From contig NZ_SNXI01000005.1 of NCBI RefSeq assembly GCF_004362895.1, forward strand, positions 62,001 to 126,000: a stretch of DNA of 64,000 nucleotides, read 5' to 3'. The notes beneath the pieces are model-generated. The model had not been told where the DNA came from. It saw only the letters and a program-made list of their open reading frames with translations, and made no database searches. A program made the position numbers and the translations under genes. The stretch comes from Idiomarina aquatica (lineage in GTDB: Bacteria; Pseudomonadota; Gammaproteobacteria; Enterobacterales; Alteromonadaceae). Below, piece by piece: positions 8,704 to 17,729 of the stretch (its first letter is position 1; each line of letters opens with the position of its first letter).

Positions 8704-9483
8704 ATGGCAGAGTCAGTAACACTAGAATATCAAACCCTGGGCGACGCTCAGAAACCCGCAGTCGTGCTTATTCATGGCTTGTTTGGCGATAAAGATAACC
8801 TGAAGAGTTTGGCTCGCGACCTACAAGACGATTATTACTGCATCATGGTCGATGCCCGCAACCATGGTGACTCTCCTCATTGTGCTGAAATGACCTACAA
8901 CCTAATGGCTGCAGACGTTCTGACGACGGTGGATGCGCTTGATGTCCAACAGTTTGCTGTAGTGGGCCACTCTATGGGCGGAAAAATTGCCATGCAGCTG
9001 GCTATGGATAACCCGAACCGCGTAACCCGCGCCGTTTTTGCCGATATCGCGCCGGCTGATTACGATGGTACCCATGACGATATTTTAACGGCCCTGCAGC
9101 AGGTTGATCTGCAACAGATTAGCAGCCGCAGTGACGCTGATAAACAATTAGCAAAATCCATTTCGACGCAAGGCGTACGACAATTTTTATTAAAAAATCT
9201 ACGCAAAACCGACGCAGGCTATGAATGGCGCTTAAATATTAACGGCTTGATTGACCAATACAGTCGTATTGCAGGTAATGTCAGTGACGGCCAGTACGAT
9301 GGCCCGGTACTTTTTATTAAGGGTGGTGATTCAAATTACTTAACCGAAGCTCACCGCGACGCAATTACACAACGCTTTAGTGACGTCGATGTCAAAGTCA
9401 TCGAGGGTACCGGGCATTGGTTACATGCCGAGAAACCTCGTATTTTCAATCGCCTGGTGGCTGACTTTTTAGCCGCTGATTAA
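8704..9483 (+). CDS. ybfF: Alpha/beta hydrolase, YbfF-like esterase
   Basis: Cytoplasmic alpha/beta-hydrolase of 259 residues related to E. coli YbfF, an acyl esterase with activity on short-chain and CoA esters. The oxyanion region is LIHGLFGDKDN, the nucleophile elbow is VGHSMGGK (Ser about residue 95) and the catalytic His is in EGTGHWLHAEKP. It diverges from seqA across a short shared promoter region; seqA/ybfF adjacency is also seen in E. coli. Confidence 0.9.
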   Translation: MAESVTLEYQTLGDAQKPAVVLIHGLFGDKDNLKSLARDLQDDYYCIMVDARNHGDSPHCAEMTYNLMAADVLTTVDALDVQQFAVVGHSMGGKIAMQLAMDNPNRVTRAVFADIAPADYDGTHDDILTALQQVDLQQISSRSDADKQLAKSISTQGVRQFLLKNLRKTDAGYEWRLNINGLIDQYSRIAGNVSDGQYDGPVLFIKGGDSNYLTEAHRDAITQRFSDVDVKVIEGTGHWLHAEKPRIFNRLVADFLAAD

Positions 9484-9510
9484 CCCGTCAGCCAGCATCA
9501 GAATCGCCCG

Positions 9511-9538
9511 TAGCGGGGTCGCCAGCTACGCCCCGCTA
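9511..9538. other. GC-rich hairpin after ybfF
   Basis: TAGCGGGG (9511-9518) and CCCCGCTA (9531-9538) form an 8-bp stem with a 12-base loop. A T-run occurs only some 15 bases later, so it is not a standard terminator; it may stabilise the ybfF mRNA end. Confidence 0.35.
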
Positions 9539-9585
9539 TGCTAAACTATGTGCGTTTTTAACCAGCCTTGGGTGGTACATTAACG

Positions 9586-9801
9586 ATGTTGGCTGAATAT
9601 TACGAAGAAATTGAGATTTTGGTGACCAACATAACGTTGGCCATTTTATTCTTATTAATTGGCCTTGCCATCCGCGATGTTCTGAAGCGCTCTGCGGTGC
9701 CAAAGTTTGGCCGATTTATCGTATGGCTGGTGTTGTTCCTAGGTTGTTTCGGCTTTATTGCCAAGGGCATTATTCAAGTTTTTTGGGAGTCCGGTCTGTA
9801 A
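9586..9801 (+). CDS. DUF2788 small membrane protein
   Basis: 71-residue protein starting MLAEYYEEIEILV, with two transmembrane helices (about residues 11-29 and 43-65) joined by a short basic loop (RDVLKRSAVPKFGR). The ATG at 9586 is preferred over the in-frame TTG at 9568. It fits the DUF2788 family, whose members usually lie between ybfF and ybfE/fldA, as here. Function unknown. Confidence 0.8.
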   Translation: MLAEYYEEIEILVTNITLAILFLLIGLAIRDVLKRSAVPKFGRFIVWLVLFLGCFGFIAKGIIQVFWESGL

Positions 9802-9828
9802 TACAGTTAACCGACTAATCAACGAGAC

Positions 9829-10152
9829 ATGGCAAAAGCAAACAACGATAAAGTAACGATCGATCTTTTCGTCGATCAGCCCCGCCGCGGTCGGCCTCGC
9901 ACCAACCCACTGCCACGCAGTGAACAGTTGCGAATTAATAAGCGTAAACAGTTATTACGCGACCGCCAGCAGGGCAAAAAACGTATTGAATTAAAAACCG
10001 ATCAGCAGTTGCACCAACAACTGACCAAACTGGCCGAATCCGTCGGCTGTAGTCGTGGTGAGTTCGTTGAGGCTATTGTGAAAGTCGCGCTGGCAGATAC
10101 ACAACAAGTATTGCCAGCTGTCGTTAACCTTATCAACTCAGGTGAAAATTGA
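9829..10152 (+). CDS. ybfE: YbfE-family (LexA-regulated) small basic protein
   Basis: 107-residue basic protein with the conserved start (VTIDLFVDQPRRGRPRTNPLPRSEQLR) of the family annotated as LexA-regulated in E. coli. The RRGRPR segment resembles an AT-hook, and the C-terminal half (LKTDQQLHQQLTKLAESVGCSRGEFV) resembles a ribbon-helix-helix fold, suggesting nucleic acid binding. I looked for a LexA box (CTGT-N8-ACAG) upstream and saw none, so SOS control is not supported here. It lies immediately before fldA and is probably co-transcribed with it. Confidence 0.83.
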   Translation: MAKANNDKVTIDLFVDQPRRGRPRTNPLPRSEQLRINKRKQLLRDRQQGKKRIELKTDQQLHQQLTKLAESVGCSRGEFVEAIVKVALADTQQVLPAVVNLINSGEN

Positions 10153-10155
10153 TTT

Positions 10156-10686
10156 ATGGCAACCGTTGGCATTTTCTTTGGTAGTGATACGGGAAACACC
10201 GAAGCTGTCGCTCAGATGATTCAAAAAGAGCTGGGTAAAAAGCTTGTTGATGTAAAAGATATCGCCAAGTCCAGTAAAGAAGATATTGCAGATTATGACC
10301 TGCTACTTTTTGGTATTCCGACGTGGTATTACGGCGAGGCTCAGTGCGACTGGGATGACTTTTTCCCGGAATTGGAAGAAATTGATTTTACTGACAAACT
10401 CGTGGCCATCTTTGGCTGCGGTGACCAGGAAGATTACGCTGAGTATTTTCTTGATGCCATGGGTATGGTTCGCGATATCGTTGAAGCGCGCGGTGCTGTA
10501 GTCGTTGGTCATTGGTCAACTGAAGGCTATAACTTTGAAGCATCAAAGGGTATGGCAGACGATAATCATTTTGTCGGTTTAGGCATTGATGAAGATCGTC
10601 AGCCCGAACTAACCAAAGAGCGTGTTCAAAAGTGGTGTGCTCAGGTTTACGAAGAAATGTGTCTGGCGGAACTAGCAAACAGCTAG
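10156..10686 (+). CDS. fldA: Flavodoxin FldA
   Basis: Long-chain FMN flavodoxin of 176 residues, equal to E. coli FldA. It carries electrons in the cytoplasm to enzymes such as radical SAM proteins and ribonucleotide reductase activase. The FMN phosphate loop is FFGSDTGNTEAV, followed by FGIPTWYYGEAQCDW and the FGCGDQEDYAEYF loop over the isoalloxazine ring. It starts three bases after ybfE and is followed by fur, the conserved ybfE-fldA-fur order. Confidence 0.96.
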   Translation: MATVGIFFGSDTGNTEAVAQMIQKELGKKLVDVKDIAKSSKEDIADYDLLLFGIPTWYYGEAQCDWDDFFPELEEIDFTDKLVAIFGCGDQEDYAEYFLDAMGMVRDIVEARGAVVVGHWSTEGYNFEASKGMADDNHFVGLGIDEDRQPELTKERVQKWCAQVYEEMCLAELANS

Positions 10687-10745
10687 GCCTTCAGGGTATG
10701 CTGACTTGTAGCAGCTAACAAAAATACGGATTGGCGACTCAGATT

Positions 10746-11192
10746 ATGGCAACTAACGACGAACAGCTTAAAAAAGCCGGGCTCAAGGTGACTTCACCGC
10801 GGATGAAAATCCTCGAGATCCTTAAAAAGCCGGAAAATCAGCATATTAGTGCAGAAGATGTCTATAAAATTCTGCTAGAGCAAAAGGACGAAATCGGCCT
10901 GGCGACAGTGTACCGGGTTCTGAACCAATTCGATGACGCCGGTATCATTACCCGTCACCACTTTGAAGGCGGCCGCTCAGTATTTGAATTGAGTGCCAAA
11001 GATCACCATGATCATTTGGTCTGCCTGACTTGTGGTCATGTTTTTGAATTTGAAGACGACATTATTGAAGATCGCCAGGTGCGCATTGCAGAGCAAAATA
11101 AAATTAAGCTAACCAACCACAGCTTGTATTTATATGGCGAATGCCAACGCGGCGAAAGCTGTGAATACAAGCTAGCCGCCGAGGCTGATTAG
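10746..11192 (+). CDS. fur: Ferric uptake regulator Fur
   Basis: Iron-responsive dimeric repressor of 148 residues. The start is set at ATG 10746, giving MATNDEQLKKAGLKVTSPRMK and the same length as E. coli Fur; a TTG at 10731 would add five residues. The winged-helix DNA-binding part contains ISAEDVYKILL and GLATVYRVLNQFDDAGI; the metal sites include HHDHLVCLTCGHVFEF (His ligands plus CxxC) and the C-terminal CQRGESC. No clear Fur box is visible upstream. The next gene begins three bases later. Confidence 0.96.
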   Translation: MATNDEQLKKAGLKVTSPRMKILEILKKPENQHISAEDVYKILLEQKDEIGLATVYRVLNQFDDAGIITRHHFEGGRSVFELSAKDHHDHLVCLTCGHVFEFEDDIIEDRQVRIAEQNKIKLTNHSLYLYGECQRGESCEYKLAAEAD

Positions 11193-11195
11193 TTT

Positions 11196-12236
11196 ATGGC
11201 ATTGCGCTGGATGATCTACGGCGCTTACGGCTACTCGGGCAAGTTGATTGCCCGACAAGCCAAAAAACGCGGATACTCCCCTATTCTCGCAGGTCGTAAT
11301 GGTGATGCATTAGCCGAGTTTGCTCAACACCTGCAGTTGTCTTTTAACGAATTCCCCCTTAACGATGTTAACAGCATCAAAGCCCAACTAGCCGACGTTG
11401 ACTTGGTTGTTAACTGTGCCGGCCCGTTTAGCCGCACCGCTGCGCCGCTCATGCACGCGTGCATTGCCAGTAAAACGCATTACCTGGATATAACCGGCGA
11501 AATTGATATTTTTGAATACGCCCACAGTTTAAATGAACAAGCCAAGCAAGCCGGTGTGGTGTTATGCCCGGGTGTCGGCTTTGACGTGATCCCCACTGAC
11601 TGCGTTGCTGCCCGACTCAATGCACAAATGCCGGATGCAACCCATTTAGCATTGGGCTTTGACTCCGGCTCGCGCATGAGTCGCGGTACAGCAAAAACCA
11701 GCGTCGAACGTCTCGGCCAGGGTGGTGCAGCTCGCATCAATAGTTTAATCGAAACCGTGCCACTGGCATGGAAAGATCGTGAAATCGACTTTGGCTCAGG
11801 CAAAAAGAAAGTCGCGATGACAATTCCCTGGGGCGATGTATCGACTGCATTTTACACCACAGAAATCCCCAATATTGAAGTTTATATTCCGGCCAGTCCT
11901 CGTTTGGTCAAACGTTTACGTCGCCTTAATTGGGTACGCTTTATATTCAACGGGCAATGGGTGCAGAAAAAACTCAAAGCCAAAATTGACGCACAGAGCG
12001 AAGGCCCTGACGACAAAGAGCGAGACAAGAACCCAACCTATGTTTGGGGAGAGGTTAGCAATGGCCGTGGCGACCGCAAAGAAATGCGGGTAAAAGTTAA
12101 AAATGGTTATTCCGTTACTGCCGAGGGGGCTGTGGAAATGGCTATTTACACGCTTGAGCACGCTGATAAAGGCGGCTTCTATACGCCTTCACGGTTGTAT
12201 GGCGCAAAATTGCTGGATCAGTATCTTATTGATTAG
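11196..12236 (+). CDS. Saccharopine dehydrogenase-like oxidoreductase
   Basis: 346-residue protein with an N-terminal Rossmann fold (MIYGAYGYSGKLIARQAKKRG, glycine-rich loop GAYGYSG) and the VDLVVNCAGPFS strand typical of the saccharopine dehydrogenase NADP-binding family, which includes trans-acting enoyl reductases. The later segment LCPGVGFDVIPTDC is a family hallmark. The substrate is unknown. It starts three bases after fur, so it is likely to be read through from fur; a strong hairpin terminator follows. Confidence 0.82.
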   Translation: MALRWMIYGAYGYSGKLIARQAKKRGYSPILAGRNGDALAEFAQHLQLSFNEFPLNDVNSIKAQLADVDLVVNCAGPFSRTAAPLMHACIASKTHYLDITGEIDIFEYAHSLNEQAKQAGVVLCPGVGFDVIPTDCVAARLNAQMPDATHLALGFDSGSRMSRGTAKTSVERLGQGGAARINSLIETVPLAWKDREIDFGSGKKKVAMTIPWGDVSTAFYTTEIPNIEVYIPASPRLVKRLRRLNWVRFIFNGQWVQKKLKAKIDAQSEGPDDKERDKNPTYVWGEVSNGRGDRKEMRVKVKNGYSVTAEGAVEMAIYTLEHADKGGFYTPSRLYGAKLLDQYLID

Positions 12237-12257
12237 GGTTTAGAAAAAACGGTTTAT

Positions 12258-12285
12258 AAAAAAACGGCCTGGCGGCCGTTTTTTT
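12258..12285. terminator. Bidirectional intrinsic terminator
   Basis: An ACGGCC / GGCCGT stem (12264-12269 and 12274-12279) with tetraloop TGGC, flanked by A7 on the left and T7 on the right, so it works on both strands. It separates the fur-linked oxidoreductase from the convergent glnS. Confidence 0.9.
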
Positions 12286-12308
12286 GGTTTAGGGAGCAAA
12301 TATAGCTA

Positions 12309-13988
12309 TTAGGCGGTTTGTTGTTGCTCTATTTTTGCCCAGCTATCACGAAGACCCACGGTCTGGTTAAAAATCAAGCGACCTTCTTTTTCCGCATCCT
12401 GATCTAAGCAATAATAACCTAAGCGTTCAAACTGATACGCTTTCTGCACTTGTGCGTCAGCAAGGTTAGCCTCAACATAACCGTTTTTAATAACCAACGA
12501 CTCTGGGTTCAATGTCGAAAATAAGTCCTCTTCCGCCGCTGGATTAGGTACCTGAAACAGACGGTCGTAAACGCGGAATTCTGCCGACTTTGCGGTTTCG
12601 GCAGAAACCCAGTGAATAACGCCTTTTACCTTACGTCCATCAGCCGGGTCTTTGCCCAACGTATCCGGGTCATAGGTACAGTAAACCGTTGTTACGTTAC
12701 CCTCTGCATCCGTTTCTACCCGATCTGCACGGATAACGTAGGCATTACGCAAACGTACTTCTTTGTCCAGCACTAGCCGTTTAAATTTCTTATTGGCTGA
12801 CTCACGAAAATCTTCACGCTCAATGTAAACAGTTTTGCTAAAGGTCACTTCGCGTGAACCCATCTCCGGGTTGTTCGGATGATTTGGCGCGTTCAGTGTT
12901 TCGGTCTGCTCTTCCGGATAATTCTCGATCACGACTTTAATCGGATCCATTACTGCCATCGCGCGCGGTGCATTCTCATTGAGGTCATCGCGGATACAGG
13001 CTTCCAGCATGCCCATTTCGACTTGGTTGTCCATCTTGGTCACGCCGATACGACGGCAAAACTCGCGAATTGATGCTGGTGTATAACCACGGCGTCTCAG
13101 GCCGGCAACACTGGGTACGCGTGGGTCATCCCAACCCGTGACTTTGCCCTCTTCAACCAAGGTGTTGATAATGCGCTTACTCATTACCGCGTATTGCAGG
13201 TTTAAACGGGAAAACTCGATTTGCTGTGGGTGACAATCAATACTGATGTTGTCCAGCACCCAGTCATACAGGCGTCTATTATCCTGAAATTCCAACGTAC
13301 ACAACGAGTGAGTTATGCCTTCCAACGCATCCGAAATACAGTGCGTAAAGTCATACATCGGGTATACGCACCACTTGTCACCCGTCTGATGATGATGAGC
13401 AAAGCGGACGCGATAAATAACCGGATCGCGCATACACATAAACGGTGAGCTCATGTCAATTTTCGCGCGCAAAGCGGCTTTGCCCTCTTCGTATTTACCT
13501 GCCGTCATATCGGCAAAATGCTTGAGGTTCTCCTCTACAGCGGTGTCACGATAGGGGCTATTCGTACCAGGTTCTTTAAGCGTGCCGCGCATTTCGCGCA
13601 TTTGCTCCTGGCTGGAGAAGTCAACGTAAGCCAAACCTTTTTCTATCAGTTCAACGGCGTAGGCGTGGAGCTGATCAAAATAGTTTGAGGAATACTTGGG
13701 CTCGCCGTCCCAGTCATAACCCAGCCAGGCCACGTCTTTTTTGATTGATTCGACGTAATCGACTTTTTCTTTCAGTGGATTGGTGTCGTCAAAACGCAGA
13801 TTACAGGTACCCTGGTAATCTTCAGCAATACCGAAATTAAGCACAATCGATTTGGCGTGGCCGATATGCAAAAAGCCATTCGGTTCCGGCGGAAAACGTG
13901 TTTTTATTGCGGTATGTTTACCCGATGCCAAATCTTTATCGATAATTTGACGAATAAAGTTACTCGGCCGGTGCTCGGTATCTGTCAT
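12309..13988 (-). CDS. glnS: Glutaminyl-tRNA synthetase
   Basis: Class I aminoacyl-tRNA synthetase charging tRNA-Gln, 559 residues. The HIGH motif is in [16 protein letters not shown] and the KMSKS equivalent is [12 protein letters not shown]. The DDTNP segment after CNLRF contributes to the active site, and the C-terminal beta-barrel anticodon-binding domain is complete. Direct Gln-tRNA charging by GlnRS fits a gammaproteobacterium. It appears to be a single-gene unit with a terminator just beyond its stop. Confidence 0.97.
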   Translation of the reverse strand: MTDTEHRPSNFIRQIIDKDLASGKHTAIKTRFPPEPNGFLHIGHAKSIVLNFGIAEDYQGTCNLRFDDTNPLKEKVDYVESIKKDVAWLGYDWDGEPKYSSNYFDQLHAYAVELIEKGLAYVDFSSQEQMREMRGTLKEPGTNSPYRDTAVEENLKHFADMTAGKYEEGKAALRAKIDMSSPFMCMRDPVIYRVRFAHHHQTGDKWCVYPMYDFTHCISDALEGITHSLCTLEFQDNRRLYDWVLDNISIDCHPQQIEFSRLNLQYAVMSKRIINTLVEEGKVTGWDDPRVPSVAGLRRRGYTPASIREFCRRIGVTKMDNQVEMGMLEACIRDDLNENAPRAMAVMDPIKVVIENYPEEQTETLNAPNHPNNPEMGSREVTFSKTVYIEREDFRESANKKFKRLVLDKEVRLRNAYVIRADRVETDAEGNVTTVYCTYDPDTLGKDPADGRKVKGVIHWVSAETAKSAEFRVYDRLFQVPNPAAEEDLFSTLNPESLVIKNGYVEANLADAQVQKAYQFERLGYYCLDQDAEKEGRLIFNQTVGLRDSWAKIEQQQTA

Positions 13989-14050
13989 TTGACTGAAATC
14001 TCCAACTACAACATCATTGTGAAAGTTAATAGCGCGTATGATCGCAGTTT

Positions 14051-14989
14051 CTAGTCATTCTGACAAGCTAGCTGCACATCAAAAAAACGGTAATAACGCG
14101 CTAATTGCTGTTGTACCTGGTCAATCTCGACTCGACTGAAGCGCACTTTATCGCCGGGACGACACTGCGCCAAACGACTAATATCAAGCGGACTGATAGT
14201 GCCAAGTTTAGGGTAGCCACCCAGGGTTTGCCGATCACACATCATGATAATAGGTTCGCCATTAGGGGGTACCTGCACCGAGCCAATATTAATTCCTTCG
14301 GACACAATACCTTTGCCCTCATAGTTTAGTGCCTGCCCTTTTAGGCGCACCCCCATGCGATTACTGCTACTGTCGACGGTATAGTCATGAAAACAAAAGT
14401 TTTCTCTGACTGAAGTCGGGAACTGGTCATACTGGTTGCCCGGCAACAATCCCAGAGTGGGAGTCTTACTGTAGTCCGGTTGGTACTTCCAGCTTACCCG
14501 GCGACTGACAAAACGCCCCGCCCGCGGCGCCGACAGCGTTTGCCCGGCCTGCACCGGACTGCCGTCTTGCTGAGGACCACCAATTTTTTCCCGCATTACA
14601 GTCGCAACACTGCCCCACTGCGGCTCTGCGCTAAAGCCACCGGCAACAGCCAGATAAGCTCGTAAGCCGTGCTTCGCCATACCGACTTTTAGTACTTGTC
14701 CCGCCTTGGCCTGATAGTTTTGCCACACAGCAAGAGGCTGCTCGTCCAGTGTTAACGGAACTTCTGCGCCGGTAATAGCAAATTGCGTGGGTTGCTCAAA
14801 CTGCAACGTTGCGCCACCGAGCGTAATCTCAAGTTGTGCAGCGTCAAAGCGATTATCCAGTAATTTATTAGCCCACAAAAACGCGTTTTCGTCAGCGGGA
14901 CCGCCGCGTGTTAAGCCTTTGCTTAAGTAACCAAAGCGCCCGAAATCTTGCAGCGTCATCAACAATCCGGGTTCAAGTACCTTAATCAT
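14051..14989 (-). CDS. pxpC: 5-oxoprolinase subunit PxpC
   Basis: Biotin-dependent carboxylase-like (KipA/AHS2) subunit of the prokaryotic 5-oxoprolinase, 312 residues. With PxpA and PxpB it hydrolyses 5-oxoproline (pyroglutamate) to glutamate with ATP. Characteristic segments include [21 protein letters not shown] at the N-terminus (residues about 10-30) and [18 protein letters not shown]. Its start overlaps the end of pxpB by eight bases. It is the last gene of the pxp operon. Confidence 0.92.
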   Translation of the reverse strand: MIKVLEPGLLMTLQDFGRFGYLSKGLTRGGPADENAFLWANKLLDNRFDAAQLEITLGGATLQFEQPTQFAITGAEVPLTLDEQPLAVWQNYQAKAGQVLKVGMAKHGLRAYLAVAGGFSAEPQWGSVATVMREKIGGPQQDGSPVQAGQTLSAPRAGRFVSRRVSWKYQPDYSKTPTLGLLPGNQYDQFPTSVRENFCFHDYTVDSSSNRMGVRLKGQALNYEGKGIVSEGINIGSVQVPPNGEPIIMMCDRQTLGGYPKLGTISPLDISRLAQCRPGDKVRFSRVEIDQVQQQLARYYRFFDVQLACQND

Positions 14990-15695
14990 TTAGCGCCTCC
15001 AGGCTTCCACCGGCCTCTAAAAAAGCCGCTTTGGAAATCGCTTTGAATTGCACCTGATCACCCACGTTGAATGCACTTAATATTCCCTGTTCAGGTTGGT
15101 AAAGAGGGGTCGCGGTACGCCCGATAATATTCCAGCCACCGGGGGAGTCGACCGGATAAATTGACGTTTGCTGTTCAGCAATAGCGACACTACCAGCAGG
15201 AATTTTTTCGCGCGGCCGCTGTAGCCGCGGTGTTACTAAGTCGTCTGGTAATATTCCCATGTAGCCAAAGCCGGGAGCAAAACCCAGTGCAAAAACGCGA
15301 AACGGCGCGGCCGTATGGCGCTCAATAACGTCGTTTTTACTCAATCCATGCTGTTGCATAACACGCTGAATATCAGCGCCAACTTCGTCACCATAGTAAA
15401 CCTCAACGGTATGCAGTTGGCCCTGTTCGTCCGTGTCATCCACGATAAGTTCTGTTAATAAATCATTCACTGACTCACGCAATACCGTTTCGGACAGCTG
15501 CGTTACGTCATAATAGATCAGTAGCGTCGAATAGGCCGGCACCAAGTCCGTAATCGGCAACGCCGACTGCTGAAGAAGCTGTTGTAATGCAATAACCTGT
15601 TGATTCGCCGGCAAACTGATGACATCAGAAAACTGCACCATCAATGCATCAGCTCCTGCGTTTAACAAACGTGGAAATTCACCCTCATCAGTCAT
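14982..15695 (-). CDS. pxpB: 5-oxoprolinase subunit PxpB
   Basis: KipI/AHS1-family subunit, 237 residues, with cyclophilin-like folds. The segment FALGFAPGFGYMGILP, then RLQRPREKIPAGSVAIAEQQ and YPVDSPGGWNIIGRT are hallmark stretches of the family. It works with PxpC and PxpA in 5-oxoproline hydrolysis; KipI homologues in Bacillus were first described as kinase inhibitors, but the operon context here points to oxoprolinase. It lies 43 bases after pxpA and overlaps pxpC. Confidence 0.92.
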   Translation of the reverse strand: MTDEGEFPRLLNAGADALMVQFSDVISLPANQQVIALQQLLQQSALPITDLVPAYSTLLIYYDVTQLSETVLRESVNDLLTELIVDDTDEQGQLHTVEVYYGDEVGADIQRVMQQHGLSKNDVIERHTAAPFRVFALGFAPGFGYMGILPDDLVTPRLQRPREKIPAGSVAIAEQQTSIYPVDSPGGWNIIGRTATPLYQPEQGILSAFNVGDQVQFKAISKAAFLEAGGSLEALND

Positions 15696-15738
15696 CGGAT
15701 TTATACCCTTTGCTCTGTATTTTTAAGCGCTAGTATTT

Positions 15739-16515
15739 TTAAGCGTTAGCACAGCCACTGTCAGTTAATAGCTCTCGCAACTTTTTAATCGTCGAAATGG
15801 CATTGGGGCTATCGCCATGTACGCATAAGGAGTCAATTTTGATGTCGAGCGGAAAACCGCCGACGCTAATAATTGAATCGCCACAACTGAAGCGCCTGGC
15901 TTGCTCAACAATATCCTCATCTGCACCATAAACTGCGTCATCATAACGACGCGAACGAATGCGGCCATCGTCATCGTAGGCACGATCTGCAAACCCTTCA
16001 AATAATAGTTGCACACCGAACTCTTCAGCCCGCGACTGCCAGGCGTCATTATCAGGAGTCGCCATAATCATCAATGGTAATGCGTGCGCACGATTATTCT
16101 GTAATGCCTTAATCGCCTTACATACCGCATCAAAGGTTGCGCCATCACTCAACATGTCGTTGTATAGCGCACCGTGTGGTTTAACGTAGTGCACGCTACC
16201 TCCATGACCCTGCGCAATAGCCTGTAGTGCGCCTACCTGGTATTGCACCAGGGCGGTAATTTCTTCTGGTTTACAGGCCATATGACGACGTCCGAAGCCA
16301 ACCAAATCCGGGTAGGCAGGATGCGCACCAATACGAACCCCATGCTTTTTAGCTAGTTTGACGGTTGTCGACATAGTCAGTGGGTCCGATGCATGAAAAC
16401 CACAAGCCACGTTTGCCCAGTCGATGTGGGGCATAATTAACTCATCAGCCCCCATCTGCCAGGGGCCAAAGCTTTCGCCAATATCAGCGTTTAAATGAAT
16501 CGTTTTGTTGGTCAT
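15739..16515 (-). CDS. pxpA: 5-oxoprolinase subunit PxpA (LamB/YcsF family)
   Basis: LamB/YcsF-family subunit, 258 residues from ATG 16515. That start gives the conserved MTNKTIHLNADIGESFGPW; a start at 16596 would lie inside the upstream membrane-protein gene. Conserved segments are NVACGFHASDP, VRIGAHPAYPDLVGFGRR, YVKPHGALYN and the C-terminal CVHGDSPNA. Only one base separates its ATG from the upstream stop, so the two are coupled. PxpA, PxpB and PxpC appear in the common A-B-C order. Confidence 0.93.
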   Translation of the reverse strand: MTNKTIHLNADIGESFGPWQMGADELIMPHIDWANVACGFHASDPLTMSTTVKLAKKHGVRIGAHPAYPDLVGFGRRHMACKPEEITALVQYQVGALQAIAQGHGGSVHYVKPHGALYNDMLSDGATFDAVCKAIKALQNNRAHALPLMIMATPDNDAWQSRAEEFGVQLLFEGFADRAYDDDGRIRSRRYDDAVYGADEDIVEQARRFSCGDSIISVGGFPLDIKIDSLCVHGDSPNAISTIKKLRELLTDSGCANA

Positions 16516-16516
16516 A

Positions 16517-16912
16517 CTACTCAGTCTTTTGTCGCGCTTCCACGTCGCCCAATAAACGCGTAAAGCTGACACAAAATATGTAAAGTCCGATACCAATGGT
16601 CGCGATTTGTAGTGAAGGTAGCATCAGTACCAGTAATTGATGTTTTGCGAATATAGCCGCCGAGCCGGTAAGACCCATGGTCGTTACGCCCTGTGCGACT
16701 AACGTAACCGGCCCCAGCCAGGATTCCAGTTTGCGTAGTTTTAACAAGGCAAAGATTCCGCCTAAAACTAACCCCCAGGCAATCGGAACGCCGAGTTTGT
16801 ACCAACCTAATTGGTAGTCAGCAATCGACGCCACGAGTTGATCTTGTGTTGCGGTGTAAAAGAATAAGCCGACCGCGCCGGCTAAAATTACAATTCGTTT
16901 AGATAAATTCAT
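16517..16912 (-). CDS. Small integral membrane protein upstream of pxpA
   Basis: 131-residue membrane protein, not recognised. It has about four hydrophobic segments (near residues 7-23, 38-58, 66-87 and 92-114) and a short charged C-terminus (GDVEARQKTE). It lies between another small membrane protein and pxpA with a one-base gap to pxpA, so it is very likely part of the 5-oxoproline operon. A role in 5-oxoproline or glutamate transport is conceivable but rests only on position. Confidence 0.65.
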   Translation of the reverse strand: MNLSKRIVILAGAVGLFFYTATQDQLVASIADYQLGWYKLGVPIAWGLVLGGIFALLKLRKLESWLGPVTLVAQGVTTMGLTGSAAIFAKHQLLVLMLPSLQIATIGIGLYIFCVSFTRLLGDVEARQKTE

Positions 16913-16925
16913 TGAGCGTTGGATC

Positions 16926-17186
16926 CTAGATTGCCAAGCTAATTAAAAACAATACGATACCGATAATCGGTACCCATAAAATCGGCGACTGGTACCAACG
17001 CAACGGTGGTACATCATCGGGCGATTTAGAGCGTGGTGCCGGCTGGCGATAAAGCCAGATGATGCCCACCAGCATAATCACTGCACCCACTGCACGTACC
17101 GTGGTATCCTCGTCACTCACTACGCCGAGAACTGCTAACAGTAATCCCGTAATAGTGACCAAAATGGCCAACACACGTTGCCACAT
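16926..17186 (-). CDS. Small membrane protein, first gene of the pxp operon
   Basis: 86-residue protein with two N-terminal hydrophobic helices (about residues 5-23 and 30-46), a charged loop (RQPAPRSKSPDDVPPLRW) and a third C-terminal helix (about 68-85). Not recognised. It is 13 bases upstream of the next membrane-protein gene. Its ATG is preceded by a purine-rich AAGGAG. It diverges from the gene at 17265. Confidence 0.65.
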   Translation of the reverse strand: MWQRVLAILVTITGLLLAVLGVVSDEDTTVRAVGAVIMLVGIIWLYRQPAPRSKSPDDVPPLRWYQSPILWVPIIGIVLFLISLAI

Positions 17187-17264
17187 AAAGACTCCTTGTT
17201 GTTATTGTTCTTTGGTCGTAGCATTACCTTAGCGTCTTTTCCGTTACCATAAAAGTTACAACGC

Positions 17265-17726
17265 ATGAGTCTGTTAAAAAAAATCGCTTTAATCTTAATG
17301 GCCGCTGGTGCTACTTTTGCATTAATTGTGGTTAGTGTCATCGTTTATCAATACACAGCGATGGAGCCTCCGTTACCCAACGATACCGACTGCGAAATGC
17401 AGCGCTTATTACAAACCTCAGAAAATGCTGCCGAGATTCATCACTATTATTGCCAACGCGGTGCAGGTAAAGATTGGCAAGGAGATGAACTGTGGTTAGT
17501 TGAGCCGGCCAGTGATCGCTGGCAGCGGATGCTAACAACCACATCTCCCCAATGCTTGGCGCTGACGATTGAGCGCCAAACACTGTTGGTTGACCACGAT
17601 GGCGACAAAGGAGAAATGAATCTGGCTGAGCCGGTTTTTATTTATAAGGATTTAAACGGTCAGAGTCAGACGCTGGCCGTCGATATTAACAATAAGCCGA
17701 CAGCCAACTGTAGTGAAAATAACTGA
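17265..17726 (+). CDS. Hypothetical membrane-anchored protein
   Basis: 153-residue protein with one N-terminal transmembrane helix or uncleaved signal (about residues 7-30) and a hydrophilic external domain with four Cys (CEM, YCQ, QCLAL and NCSENN), which could form disulfides in the periplasm. No family recognised. It stands alone between the divergent pxp operon and the convergent SDR gene, whose stop begins three bases after its own. Confidence 0.6.
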   Translation: MSLLKKIALILMAAGATFALIVVSVIVYQYTAMEPPLPNDTDCEMQRLLQTSENAAEIHHYYCQRGAGKDWQGDELWLVEPASDRWQRMLTTTSPQCLALTIERQTLLVDHDGDKGEMNLAEPVFIYKDLNGQSQTLAVDINNKPTANCSENN

Positions 17727-17729
17727 GAA

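Noticed and set aside
9784-9828. Possible LexA box upstream of ybfE (CTGTAATACAG)
   Set aside because: The half-sites CTGT and ACAG are separated by three bases, not the eight that LexA needs.
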